Below are positions 1 through 12,079 of a DNA stretch of 64,000 nucleotides, one piece after another. A program made the position numbers and the translations under genes. The DNA is from Orbilia blumenaviensis (taxonomy: Eukaryota > Ascomycota > Orbiliomycetes > Orbiliales > Orbiliaceae). The stretch's first letter is position 1; every line of letters begins with the position of its first letter. The stretch is from positions 186,001-250,000 of the forward strand of contig JAVHNS010000003.1 in the NCBI GenBank assembly GCA_036872755.1, written 5' to 3'. The notes beneath the pieces were generated by a model. It ran no database searches. It was not told the DNA's origin and worked only from the letters and a program-made list of their open reading frames with translations.

Positions 1-733
1 CGCTGTAAGTTACACAAGGTTAAAGGCTCATTCAATTTCCACCCAAGCCAACGAGTCATGATAAATTTAAACTAGTTATTCAGTGTAATAATCGTTGTAC
101 TATGGGTATTTGTCTCTATACGTACTTTAGAGCTGTCTTTCATGGAAAATCTAGTATATTCGCCCTGCGCAGAACCATATTTAGAAAAAGATGCGGAAGG
201 TGGGGTGTGTCGAGGATAATGCGTAACTAGGGGCAGACTCCTGGAATGGGAGTTCAATTGCCTGACTGTTGTTTTTTAATGGTTTACTTTTTATGTATGA
301 CGTTTATGGACTCTGTAGACGCAATTGCCGTCTGTATATATTCTTCTTTCAATAATACAATAGAATACCTCATTTCGACGTTAACAAACCCCTCTTCGCA
401 ATGCACCTCTACGCCTACTATACTGTGATCTAGTCTCGTAGTAACTGTGATAATGGAGAGAAATCGCAAGAAAACGCGTTGTGTTGTAGCCTTCCTAAAG
501 AAGAAAAAAGAAATATACGGTTTCCCAAAAAAAGATGCCTGCAAAAAAAAAAAAGAGTGAAAGGAAAGCAAGCTCTGAATCATAGCATGTCAGAGTTGAG
601 GGAGCTCAACCCACCAAACAAACAAAAAGCTATCACCATCCCACTTTGAATTCTGGGTCTTCAACCCTGATGAGCTTTACCCCTCCATATTTTTACCATC
701 GGAAATCTACCATCTTTGATGCCGCAAGCTTAA
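1..733. other. Upstream region of JJJ1, no gene seen
   Basis: Only short overlapping frames lacking domain sense are present. The A-rich stretch around 480-560 and the region just before 734 probably hold the promoter and 5' leader of the J-protein gene. The window edge cuts off whatever lies further left. Confidence 0.5.
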
Positions 734-2771
734 ATGGGCGCTCAGCAATCCACCCAAGAAGACTCTCCGACAGCTCCCCGTTCTGCCATGAAAGAAGATT
801 TCTACACCCTTCTTGGGGTGGATCGTAACGCCGACCAGGATGAGTTAGTCGGTGCCTATATGCCCCTTCTTCTTTAGATAAAAAAAAAGAAGCTTAATAT
901 GCTCTCTATACGTTTGCTAAATATAAATGTATGATATATGTATATATCGCATATATTATGATACTACAGAATAAAAAAAGCATACCGAAAGAAAGCGCTA
1001 GAGCTACACCCCGATAAAAACGTCAATAACGTCGAAGCCGCCACCAAACTATTCTCCGAGGTTCAGGCGGCGTACGAAGTCCTCAGTGACCCACAGGAGC
1101 GCGCATGGTACGACTCGCATAAGGACCAGATCCTCCGGGAGGATGGCGACGACCCTTCATCGTCTTCCGCTGCTGCTCGCCCCGCAGATGTTACCATAAC
1201 TACCCAGGAACTGCTGAAGCAGTTTTCTTTATTCTCATCTCGGATGGACAAGTCGGACTCGAATCCTAAAGGTTTCTATTCTATCGCTTCAAAGATATTT
1301 TCCACGATCGCAAGTGAGGAAGAATCTGCCGCTGCCGAGCTGAATGAAGATGCGCCTTTCTATCCTTCCTTCGGAAACTCGAAATCTGATTACCAGAACG
1401 ACGTTCGGGCCTTCTATAACATCTGGACGGGGTTCTCTACAATGAAGTCATTCTCCTGGGAGGATAGATACAGATATCGAGATGCACCGGATAGGAGGGT
1501 GAAGCGGCTCATGGAGAAGGAGAATAAGAAATTTAGAGACACTGCTATCAAGGAGTTTAACGACACCGTCAAGGTTATTTCAGTCCTCCATTTTGACCCC
1601 GTTAAATATGTGCTTGGGGTATGTTTTTTTCTCCCTATATTCTTATATACTAACCGCGTGGCGCTTGCCTTCATCTAGCAATTTGTATTGTACATTCGAA
1701 AACGCGACCCACGCTACCTGCCAAACTTCCAATCCGAAGAGGAACGTGACGCCGCCGCCCGGGAAGCTTCAAAGGACCAATCCCGTCGCGCAAGACTCGA
1801 GAATGCTGCAAAAGTAGCTGCATACAAGGAAGCCGATTGGTCGAAACCGAAGGAGATGTATGACGACGAAACAGACGAGGAGGACGAAGATGATGACGAG
1901 CCTGATGTTGAGTTCGAATGTGTCGCTTGTAATAAAACCTTCAAGACCGAGAACCAGATGGAAATGCATGAGAAGAGTAAAAAGCATATCAAAATGGTGC
2001 AGAGTATAAAACGGCAGATGCGGAAGGATGATGCCGCTTTGGATCTGGATGACGGGTCGAAATCGAAATCGAAAGCGAAAAAGAAGAAAGCCAAGAACAC
2101 CAAATATTTCGATGAGGAAGATGAAGAAGACAAGGAAGAGGACGATGATAATGATAGTACAGAGAATACCCCCCAATATCTGGAGGATGATGAAGAAGAT
2201 GATGCCGATGAAGGTGCTTCAGAGGAACTACCTTCCAAACCAATAGCTGGAAATGATAAGAAGAAGAACAAAAGGAACAAGAATAAGAACAATAAGAAGA
2301 CACCAGCCGACCTCGAAGAATCAGATGACTCGCTCGCTAAGGATGCACAAAAAATGCGCATAGGAGAAGGTGAAGAACCAGAAGAAAATGATAATGGCGA
2401 CAACGATGATGATGATGATGATGATGAAGAAGAAGGCGAGAAGAAAATGCTGAATGAAGATATCGTCGAAAGCGACCTCAAACCTCAGAAATCTAAACCC
2501 AAGAAAGCCAGACGCAGAGCTGCAAAGCAGTCGAAACCGGAACCACAAGAGGCAAGTAATGACTTATTATACACATGAAAATAAGAACAGAAAAAGAAAA
2601 CTCCAGCCTAGCGAGAATGTTCCGCTAACCATCCAGTGTAATAACTTACAGCCTCAAAATAAATGCGGTGTCTGTAACGAGAGTTTTGACTCGCGTACAA
2701 AGCTATTCCAGCATATTCGGAATGAGAACCATGCTGCCGCCATCCAAACGAAGAAAAATAAAAGACAGTAG
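734..2771 (+). CDS. JJJ1: JJJ1-type J-domain protein with two C2H2 zinc fingers (pre-60S ribosome maturation)
   Basis: Four exons: 734-843, 970-1618, 1679-2551 and 2652-2771, giving 583 aa; yeast Jjj1 is about 590 aa. The J-domain spans roughly residues 20-85, with the HPD triad at 50-52 split from the domain start by intron 1 ([16 protein letters not shown] lies at the start of exon 2). The long middle region holds a charged helical stretch. A first C2H2 finger (CVACNKTF...H-x5-H) starts near residue 334. A Lys/Asp/Glu-rich linker follows, and a second finger (CGVCNESF) is encoded by the last exon. In yeast, Jjj1 stimulates the Hsp70 Ssa and with Rei1 releases Arx1 from cytoplasmic pre-60S particles; the same role is inferred here. 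Intron 3 uses a GC donor (AG/GCAAGT) and the frame is kept only with that donor. It converges on the NYN gene 229 bp away. Confidence 0.93.
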
Positions 2772-3000
2772 CAGCGCGATGATCCAAGGAGGAAATTGAA
2801 AAAGATAAAATATGCCGTTCATGTAATGCTGATTCGTAAGTGTGTAAAAGGAGCCGCTAAACGTGATATCAATATCAAGAAAGGAAGAATGCGAACTCCC
2901 CCCCAATAATTGGCGTGGTTACGGAGTTTCGTGTGCGTATGTGCGTGAAAACGAGAAATATGAAGGTTGCCGGCAATTTTGGGATCCCGATACATCAAGG

Positions 3001-4231
3001 CTACTGCATTAGATCCAAGAGAAAGCCATCGAGCGGGATGATGCGAAACTGAGGGCAAACAAGCTTTTTCCATGATTTACTCAAGGTGCGCTTGAATGCG
3101 ATAACCTCTACATTCCACCCTTTCTCCAGGGCCCGTTCGACAGACTTAAAAAATCCTTCGGAGAACTGGGTGATGTTTCCATCTCCAGTAGCAAGAACAA
3201 TAGTAGATGGCTCACAGTCGACCAAAGATTCTAATATTTTCATAATTAGAACCTCATCGACCGCTTGCTCCCCTGTACGTTTCCGAGACTCGGGTTCTGA
3301 GGCATAGCCCCGGTTCGTCTTGTTTAACGTAGAGTCCTGCATCTCCTTGGGAATCCTCTGTAAAATGCTAACTTCGTAGTTTAGGTCTCGAGCTTCGGAC
3401 TTTAGCTCATTGTTCCTGGTTGATCCGACGAGGACTTTTTTGGCAGCGGGTCGCCCTCTTTCGAGGATTAGCGCTAGGGTTTTGAAAGAAATATGTCGAA
3501 TGTGGTGATTATTTTGGGGCGAAGAACGACGCGACTTCTTAGAGTCGACAGCCTGCTTGACACTGTCGTAAAATCCAATTGAGATCTATATTTTCAGTTT
3601 GAAGGTTTATAAGCCGGATGATTCTAGAGAAAGGACGGGAGAAAGGATTTCTTGTTACATTGGAATAGTCAACGAAGACATGGATAGCAGTATTTTGTGG
3701 CCGCTTCATGTTCCTGTCCAGGTCTTTAAGACTCTGGAGGAACCCGGTTCTTCGTTGGATGGCGGACAGAGCTGCAGCGGCTGCCGGCTCCTTAGCCGGT
3801 GACCGTTTCCGTGCCTTTTTCTGGGCAGCAGGATTGGCCGACTGGGTTTTGGGATGGATTGACTTGTGTGGGGCTTTCGATAAAGCTACGCCGGGTTCGC
3901 CGTCATCGATTTTCATCGAATCGGCGGACAAGATGTCAAGGAACGGGTTCCGCCTCCCCGTTGGTTGGGTGGCCTCCTGGTCAGAAAGGAAGCCTGTAAG
4001 GGGAGTATCGAGGGACAACCTCGGTGTGATGGTTTTCGCGATAGTGGTTGCCGATTCCGGGCTAGAGGGGGGTGATGAGGAGGAAGGCGAGGAAGAGGAA
4101 GAGGACGAGGGTGAGGGTGAGCCGGAAGATGGATGATACCAAGAGAGGGATCGGAGAAGCTCTATGGCACATGAGAGATCAAAGGGGCTCCTATCATCGT
4201 TTGGATGGGGAGGATTGAGCATCTTGTCCAT
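3001..4231 (-). CDS. NYN-domain (PIN-like) putative ribonuclease
   Basis: Two exons, 4231-3659 and 3585-3001, encode 385 aa. The N-terminal half is low complexity: a Ser/Pro run at residues 35-65, then a basic Ala/Lys stretch. The NYN fold starts at VDYSN (187-191), and exon 2 continues it as ISIGFYDSVKQ. Further on are DEVLIMKIL and the LATGDGN loop, followed by a G-x-N-VEVIAFK strand. The Asp residues in VDYSN, DEVL and TGDGN match the metal-binding acidic set of NYN/LabA-MARF1 type nucleases, so RNA cleavage is a reasonable inference. The specific substrate is unknown. The gene shares its upstream region (4232-5895) with F-box gene 1, transcribed the other way. The intron sits inside the first NYN strand, and the phase 0 junction restores the motif, which supports the model. 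Confidence 0.86.
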
Positions 4232-4606
4232 GATGTCGATGGAGATCGGGAGGAGAAGGGTAGTGTAGATGTTGAAGTCATGAAGCCATTCGATTTGAAG
4301 TTGTGGTAGGAGGAAAGATGTCGTTGATTCATCCAGATCTGAAGGGCATGGGAGCTGGTCGGCTACTCGTTACTAAGGAACTGGGTTCTGGACGGGGAAG
4401 CAGGGATCAAGGTCTTGGCTCGTCCCGTTGCCAGATTATTTTTGTGTTGTGCTTGGCATGGTCTCATTGGCTTGGCAGCATTTACCAAAAGTGCACGCCC
4501 CAACATGGCAACACAGCAACGCGACAACACATCGTCATCTCGGAATCTTAGCCATTCCTCATTCTAGCGCAGGATCCAAATCCAAATGACCAGACGGAGA
4601 GAGAGG

Positions 4607-4640
<34 letters not shown>

Positions 4641-5895
4641 AGGTGCAGCGAAAGTAAAGCGAATCTACGTCAAAGCCTGTCTCGAATCCAGTTCTTCACT
4701 GCATAATCATCGGCGAGACTGCTTAGCTGCTAGTTGCACATACATCTGCAGCTGCAGGAATCGGTTCAGATTTTAATACGGAAATGCACGAGGATAGTGT
4801 GTCTATACAGGCCGGGATACTCTGTAGTCGTATATCCGCTTCTCTACTCATGGATGCACTGTATTACTATGGACTCATCCACAACACCAGCCAACGTGAC
4901 TTATAGTGGCAGCGGGGTCAAATAAGTACTTGACTCATCCATCCATCTCCAACAAAACTAAAATACTCGTGTTCAATCCAATCGAGTACCAACTTAAGCA
5001 ACAATATCCCCTCCTCAACCGCCTGGTTGAGTAACTACCCCGGCAGGAGACTTAAGCGTGGCAAGTATACGTAAAGTACGGCGCGGAACACGACATGGCA
5101 GCACATATGACAGGCTGCCGATGAGAGAGATAGTTTTCTGCCAGTGGCCCCAAAAAAACAACAGCGTGGACAACGTTATCTTCTCGCTCGGCCTTTTTTC
5201 TTCCGTTTATTCTTCCTCGTCTCCGATCATCATCATCTTTTCTTGTATCTATGACCAGAACCGAAGGCAATCCGGGAATTTCAAATAGCGGTCCGGTATC
5301 AAACGTCGAGCCCAAGTCTCCGGATCCCACACCGCTGGAGATTCAATTCAGCCTTGCCGTCGCCTAACCTGATCCTAGCCTGCCTGCCAGCACCCGCTAC
5401 AGGCCACACCAGATCCAGTCGAAGTTCCTAGTCAAGTTGCGCGTAGCAATATAGTCAGTTCACTGCAACTCGATTTGTGCTTAACCACTTCAACGCTGCG
5501 GTCCCAACGTCTCGATAACGAGCAAGGTAGCAATTGGATTGGTGCTAAGGACTATTGCATATATCATCGAGTCTTTTTTTTTTTTTTTTCAGCATTTCGT
5601 CTGCTGCCCAAACCTTTTCACCAGGCCAGGCACTTTTTACGCCTTTCTCGCTTCTACCCGCTAGAAACATCCAACTGAATCCTTCTGTTGGTCGCTGTGC
5701 TCCTTTGAGCTTGGCGTTCACCACAGCCTTCTATCAATATCTCGAGCCCTGAAGAAACATCAACTTTCCCACCAAATCTCCCCATTCAAGGCTTCAGAGG
5801 ATTTATGCACCTAAATCACCGAGAGTTTGGTTTGAAATACTCGTAGGCCAATCAATCAGTCTACAAAAGGAAAGCAAACCATAAGCATTCAAGCA
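4232..5895. other. Divergent intergenic region with poly(A) tract and pyrimidine-rich leader
   Basis: It lies between the NYN gene (-) and F-box gene 1 (+). It contains a 32-nt A run (4607-4638) and a T-rich tract near 5573-5590 that probably belongs to the F-box 1 promoter or leader. No convincing coding frame was seen. Confidence 0.5.
4607..4638. repeat. Poly(A) homopolymer, 32 nt
   Basis: An uninterrupted A run. No coding sequence or target-site duplication is recognisable on its 5' side, so it is scored as a simple homopolymer and not as a retrotransposon tail. Confidence 0.9.
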
Positions 5896-6568
5896 ATGGA
5901 AATCATGGCTGCTACCTCAAGCATCGAGAACCCGGTCAACTCATTCAAAATACCGATCCGAACTTCGCCAGCCGGGGCTGGTGATCTCCCCTTAGAACTT
6001 CACCAACAGATTCTCTCCTATCTTCCCTGGAGGGACCAGCTCAACTGCGAACATGTCTGCAGAGCCTGGCGCGAGGACCTCCGCGGTCGAATTTCAAAAC
6101 CGCGTGCTACCGTCGCTCCCTGGCTTCCACAGCAGGACTTTGACATCAGCTTCTACGATGTATTGACAGTCCATACGCTTGTCACTAACGGTAAAGCATT
6201 TGCTTTCAAATGTCGTGAAGGATTCAGATTGTTCGATGGAGCTAATGTCGTCACGGATTCTGTCTTCCGCGAACTTGGAGGCAATTTATCTGATATGCCT
6301 GTCGAGGCTATTCCATGCATCTATTCGTTCAATTTTATCGAGAAGACCGGTAAAGGAAAGGATGCCAAGTTCCTGGAGCTTCCAGTGGCCAATCTCTCTT
6401 TCTTGAACGATATGCTTGTCACCCCTGCCTTCGTCGAAGAAGATGAAATCAAGACGTTATACGTTAGTTTCAACCTCCAAGAGCTAGCCCCGGTCGAAGA
6501 TAAGGAAAGCGATCCTGCTGATGCCTCGGACGACGAAATGGTGACGGAGGGGAATGGAAGTGGCGACA

Positions 6569-6611
<43 letters not shown>

Positions 6612-7095
6612 CGGCGGCGATGACGGCGACAATGACGATGACGATGGAGACAGCGACAGCGATGACGGCGGAGACGAAAATAACTGCCCGCCTAGAAAAT
6701 TCATCACATCAAGCCGTTTCACAACAGATGTTAACCTCAATCCAGACGGGGGTAGCACCACCATATACTATCGACTCACTCTTGGGTCTCTCCTCATCAA
6801 GATGCGTGAACACCTTCTCAAACAACTATATATCGCTCAAAATATTGACCCTGACAATGCAACCTATCCTGAGGATCTAGGGGTTGAGGAAATAATGCAA
6901 CTCGACAAGGAGCGGTTGGCTCAAAGAAAAGAGTATGATAATGGTACTGTCATCATCGAACAACTTCAGTTCGTTAGATGCCGCGAGACCCAGGCGTTGA
7001 GTATTACTTTCAACGGCATGATCCTCACAGACGAAGCTTTTCAGCCTCTCAAGGCTTCCAATAGTGACGTTGGTGGGGTGTCGAGCCAAGCCTAA
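5896..7095 (+). CDS. F-box protein 1, with a poly-Asp tract
   Basis: A single exon of 399 aa starting at ATG 5896; a second Met at codon 4 is the alternative start. The F-box is at residues 30-62 (DLPLELHQQILSYLPW, DQL, then VCRAW), the Skp1-binding signature of SCF ubiquitin-ligase receptors. Downstream it carries the plan shared by the F-box genes of this window: a FLNDM motif in place of FLDEP (LPVANLSFLND), then a TLGSLLIKM helix motif. Between these lies an acidic insert with about 14 consecutive Asp residues encoded by (GAT)13, absent from the paralogues. F-box proteins deliver substrates to SCF; the C-terminal part would choose the substrate, which cannot be predicted. It is convergent with F-box gene 2. 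Confidence 0.88.
6571..6609 (+). repeat. (GAT)13 trinucleotide repeat coding poly-Asp
   Basis: Thirteen perfect GAT units lie in frame inside F-box gene 1. They are followed by interrupted GAC/GGC/GAT units that extend the acidic tract. The uniform codon choice indicates recent slippage expansion; length polymorphism would keep the frame. Confidence 0.95.
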
Positions 7096-8271
7096 TTATC
7101 GGACGTCACTAAAGCCTCTAAGCCTCTCTTCAATGCCTGTAGTTTTGCCCATTCACCAAAGCATTTGTTTCCTTTTCTTTACTCGATATTATTTATCCAA
7201 TGAGGCTTTTATCCTTAATTTCTTTCTTTATTATTTTTCTGTTTTTCTTTTGGTTTTTTGTCGTCTTTTTTTTCGTATCCTGCCGGCGAACAGGCCGTTA
7301 AGACAATGTGCTTTCAAAGGCTGGAGCTGTTGCCGCAGAACCTTCCCATTTCCCCCTCTCTTACTTAACATCCTTTATAAAAACCTTACGGCAGAACCAT
7401 TCGATTGTCTCGGTGTGTGTGCCCACACGGTATAGAGGCATTCGTGAGCCTAATAGTACGGTTTACTGCGTCGGGGCGCTTTGTCGTGTCTGATTCTCGT
7501 CGTGTCTGATTCACAAGTTAGTGTTAGACTTAAATTTCTCGTCTCTCCTTCTTTTTCAGATTATTCTCTCCAAAGGAAGTTTTCTTTGAGGGTTACTAAC
7601 GCAATGGAATCTATTCGAATCAAAATTTCCCCCCTGGTTATCACCATGGCGATATCATATTTATGACACGCGATTTCAAAAGTGACAAATTTGGTCCCGG
7701 CTGGTGGTCACAGGTATGAAGATGTGGCAACTAGATAAGGCACGCACCCGCCTCGCAGCCCTTTGTCTAGTGACCCACATACCTAAGGCGCTGCTTATAA
7801 ATATTTAACTGAAATAAACGGAAAGTTTGAACTTTAAAAACCCGAGCAAAAGGAGCAAAAAAAAGTTCATAGGAAGATAGTATATTCTATAACTGAATAG
7901 CGAAGTCCAACAAATAAACAAAGATGCTCCAAGATATGAAAAGGATGTATAGGTACATGTAACTAAATATGAAGGTAAGCGCGCCCGCAAATGATATCGA
8001 AGAAAAAAAGAAATCACAATATAATAATACATAGTCGCTAAGCTTATAAGGTAATAATAAGCAATTATTAACGGATCCTGGTAAGAAAAAGTTGCGCCTT
8101 CCGCCTCCTGATTCTTTACGTCGAATTCGAACGAAAACAACATGTCTATGAAATGATACTCTATTCCTAAATCCCACCTTGATTGTGGATTAAGCGTAAA
8201 GAAAAATAGCCCCATATTTAACCAATTCAGCCCGCGGCCCGAAATAAATGCTCTAGATCTGTTGGAGGTAT
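7096..8271. other. Convergent 3' intergenic region
   Basis: It lies between the stops of F-box 1 (+) and F-box 2 (-). It is T-rich then A-rich, as expected for opposing 3' untranslated regions. The frames here are short and overlap on both strands. No gene seen. Confidence 0.5.
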
Positions 8272-9288
8272 TCAAAAAATTGCGAAAAGTACCACCCCAT
8301 GGTCTTGTGAATCGTCAGGATGCCCCAGGCCGGTCTCTCGTAGTTCGTTTCCGAGTCTCAAAATACGATCCCCGAAACTCTCGGGAATTATGATCCAGAC
8401 ATCCAAATACCACCCCTCTGCAGGATGAGACCCGTCAAAGGCTTCGCGAAAGTCGATACAGAAGTCAGCGACCGAGATCCCAGCCCCGCGAAGCTGCAAC
8501 TTTACAACACTCAAAATTGCGTTGGTCCAGGCTCCGACAGTTGAATTCTTTGGAAGTGCAACCCTTTCCCAGACACTGAACTCGGGCTGTTTGATCTTCC
8601 GTTGGTAATCGTGACCGAAACTAAGGTACATCCGGATAGCATCGTGGTCGGTTTTATTATCGAGCTGAGATACTATAGTCGTGGACCCGGCACCAACTCT
8701 TGGCTCGCCTCGTGCATCTTCTCCCAAGACCCCTTGCGCCTGCCATCCTTCCTCTCCTCTCTCTTCTACTGCTTGTTCTGCTTCCTCTTCTTGCACGCGA
8801 GTGATATGACCAGGATCTGCTTTATTTCTAACCAGCTTAATAGCTTGCGCTTGAGACCTATAACTGAATTTCGAACTAACAGCCATACCTTGCACCCGTT
8901 TCGCTAGCTGCGCAGACCACCAACCGAATCCGTAAATCGGTGAGAACATCGGATCTCTAGCGATTACATCCGAGAGATCAATATAATCAAAGTTGTCTGT
9001 TCTATACAGATGATTGACGATAGCCCCGTCCTTAACTTTACAGCGGCCGTTCCCCTTAGGGGAGATATCAAAGAATCTGTGGACGATAGGGAAATGAATG
9101 TATGGATGTCTTCCGCGGTAGTATCTTGCTGTGCGAAACATTTCGTGTCTTCTTAAGAAACGACGCCAAAGGGAGCAAGTTCTGTATAGACTCGACTGGC
9201 TGCCCATATCCGTGAGATAAGAGAGACATTCCAACTGAATCTCCGTTGGGAGGGAAGTGATCGAGCGGTGGGACGCTGTACCCGACAT
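8272..9288 (-). CDS. F-box protein 2
   Basis: A single exon of 338 aa from ATG 9288. The F-box at residues 11-48 (LPTEIQLECLSYL, then TCSLWRRFL) is diverged in the middle (DMGSQSSLYR) where paralogues have DQ. After it come the ARYYRG...VHRFFD segment, a KVKDGAIV strand, DLSDVIARDP (a degenerate FLDEP position) and STVGAWTNAIL (the TVR-type motif) near residues 255-265, then DFCIDFREAFDG. An Ala/Glu/Gly-rich insert (about residues 167-190, EEEAEQAVEERGEEG) looks like an exonised low-complexity segment or an unspliced intron. An alternative is a small intron there, but no donor/acceptor pair was clearly better. Role inferred: SCF substrate receptor. Confidence 0.82.
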   Translation of the reverse strand: MSGTASHRSITSLPTEIQLECLSYLTDMGSQSSLYRTCSLWRRFLRRHEMFRTARYYRGRHPYIHFPIVHRFFDISPKGNGRCKVKDGAIVNHLYRTDNFDYIDLSDVIARDPMFSPIYGFGWWSAQLAKRVQGMAVSSKFSYRSQAQAIKLVRNKADPGHITRVQEEEAEQAVEERGEEGWQAQGVLGEDARGEPRVGAGSTTIVSQLDNKTDHDAIRMYLSFGHDYQRKIKQPEFSVWERVALPKNSTVGAWTNAILSVVKLQLRGAGISVADFCIDFREAFDGSHPAEGWYLDVWIIIPESFGDRILRLGNELRETGLGHPDDSQDHGVVLFAIF

Positions 9289-12079
9289 CCTTAATTTGTC
9301 CTTTCCGAGCCTACAAGGCTTCTGTCAAACTTTGGTGCACTTGCTTTGGCGGGTATCGAGATGCAAATATGTTATCTGTCTTCTCGCAATGTCAGAACTA
9401 GTTATTTGAGAGTATGAAAGTGAAGATAGAAGCACTTGGAGTCAACTGAGTAAAGAAAAATTGAAAGGGAAAGGGATATTGAAAGGGAGAGGAGAAGTAT
9501 TCAGATCGCTGTTTAGACTGGCCTCGTAAGTTCAGGCTCTTGTTGTCATCTTTTAAAGGGGCTGCATGTTCGTTTGAATCGGAAGATCGCAAAGAGTTCG
9601 TTCCTCGATACGCCTTAGAGATCAATCATCTACGTTACACATGTGCGTACACACAAGTTCTTCAAAAGTTTTGTGTTAAAACAAGTCCATTTAGATTGCC
9701 CAAGCAGTTGAACAAGGGTATCGGGGAGCCCCTCTTTCTTGTGCGACATTAACTATCAGCCTCGTCCGTACACATGTATACAGGAATTTCGTTGATACTC
9801 GCGATATCGAGATACCTCTCCACATCTCAAAAATATTTCATTGCGATAAATGTAGTCAAGTCCGATCCAGTCGTTATCTATCATTTGCTTGTAGGCACAA
9901 TGCAAGATCTAGCTAGGTACACATCTATTCCATCTTAATCATGCTTGCAGGAATACTAAGTTCCCGGGAAACTGCATATTTCGTAACCCCCTGGATAAAC
10001 CTCTCAGCTCCGTTAGCGCACCATCCTCTTTAGTTACATAGGCCACATTCTCTTTGTTCTCAAGCCATCCCGCTAGACCCTTCCGATACCCCATCGCACC
10101 GAGTTACTCGGATTAGCAGGGCTCTGCGATCAATGAATATGATACGTATTCATTCAGTGGCGCAAATTCGGCCGTTCAGCCTACGACCTACATACTCGCC
10201 TTAATGACAACCTTCGCTAAGTTGTAAGTAAGCACAAAACTTGTATACATGCACAGTTGTAACAATTCGTGGGATGTGCTGCGCATCCTGCATCCGCGCT
10301 CAATTAACCCGGGAAAAGACTCCAACCTGACATAACTAAGTTCCACACGTTTTTGTCTTTAATTGATATATCCTATTCGTCCGTTGCCTGATGAACCTTG
10401 GTTAGTTCGTCCGAAGTTAACGCTCGATTACTTGGACGGGAAACTGTCTGATCGATCCCGACCCGCATGAAAGTTTGTGTCAACGCACTCCTCCAACGTG
10501 AACCCGAGCGGCCGAGCTCATACAATTTAAAATTTAAATGCGGTTACCCGGATAGCTATATAGATGAACGAGATAAGAATCGGTCGTGAATAACTGCATC
10601 AAATATTTTGTAGCTAGCTGCACACTCATGCTTACATGTGCTCATTCCCACGAACAGCCAGATTGTGCGGTTAGAAGAGTTGGTCTGCTATAGGCAAGTT
10701 AACTCTAGCCGCAACACATAGTAGAAGGGTACAATATTGATAGCCTCGAATCTAGGTGGACATGCATACGAAAGTATCTTAGAATAATCTTGTAGTAGAC
10801 CAGTTGTAATACTTCTCAGGCTATTCGTCATTTTGTACCTCCCCTGCGCATGCGCCAGACGACTCCGATTTTTCAATTCTTCTGTTTCGTTTCCTCGAAA
10901 TCAGCGATGGGTGGGTGACACGCACAAGGTACCCTTGTTCTCGGATTGTATGTGTTATACAACGAGGAACCCCCAAAGTACCTACTAAGACAGATTCACG
11001 AGTTTGCGTGCTCCTTTACCTTCACGATATTTGATTAATATTGGGAATAATTGGCCTCGTAACCAGCCTCGGACGGGTCACTTCGTGGAACCAGGTGTTG
11101 AACAGAAAGCATTCCCGTCCGATGAGCTCATGTCCTGGCCATCACCTGGCCGCATACCCACCGTGTTGCTTCAGAAGAGGGACTCGAAGGCGACCCACCT
11201 AGAATTTTCAACGTACCCTTCCGATGCCAAATGTGCATGAGAAATGCGGCTCTGACATATCCCGCAGAGCTCAAGACAAACGTAAGCCTCCCATACAGTT
11301 TCACGGTGGCTCTCTTTTCAATATCAACTGGGATCCACTAGACTATGGTACTTACATATATTAGTCCTTTCGGAGATCGTTCTTCCGATTCCAGCAGCCC
11401 GCGAAGGCTACTAGCGAACTATGTGCAGATTTGTTTTTCTATGCGTGCCCGCTGAATCACATGCTGTGGTCGGGGGCGTGTTCTCCTTGATTAGGCTAAA
11501 CTGGTTTTAAAGTTTTAACTTTGCTCATAAGAATATCAGAGCCTGACCTTAACAGTATTCCGTGTCAATTGTAAACTAGTCTGATTGCTTCAACTCCGTT
11601 GTTTGCTTACATATGGATCACCCCAGTCAGAACAAGTTATTTGTTCTAGTCAGTTATATCCTTATAAAGGTCTAGGCCTGCGTAACCCAAGTCAAGCATA
11701 TTTTCTTTATCATCTAGTACGTCGAGCCTGAAAATTAGAAATACAATGTCGGTTGCATCGTGCTAATGGCAAATCGAAGAGCATTTAATATTTCTATGCA
11801 GATATATAATGAACCGCACTAACTGGAAGGTAAGCGCGGGCCTTGCTGTCTGAGGTGCTAAAGGTGCTAAAGACGTTGAAATTGTTGTATTTTGGAGCCA
11901 AGTTTCGTCAGATGTAACTACTAAAGCTGTCTATGAGCACAAGCCCACGGAGTCTGGACGTAAGAGAATGGTTCAGTTTTCGCTGTGTAGAGAGGAGAGT
12001 ATATATCCTGAACGAGAAGTGTATCGGATACACTAGGGGCATGGACTAAGGGAGCTTCAAAGAGGCTGGGTGACAACAC
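9289..12079. other. Gene-poor, stop-rich region (left part)
   Basis: About 2.8 kb with no frame that makes domain sense on either strand. The first few hundred bases hold the promoter of F-box gene 2. The rest is rich in TA dinucleotides by eye and broken by stops, and is continuous in character with the ankyrin pseudogene region to its right. Confidence 0.5.

Noticed and set aside
1714..2481. 255-codon Ser-rich open frame on the - strand
   Set aside because: It is the antisense shadow of the Asp/Glu/Lys-rich part of JJJ1; GAT/GAA-rich coding DNA reads as Ser/Phe on the other strand.
4607..4638. Long poly(A) as a possible retrotransposon tail
   Set aside because: No coding remnant or target-site duplication next to it; the 34-nt T run at 35598 and the A run at 34022 are similar simple homopolymers.
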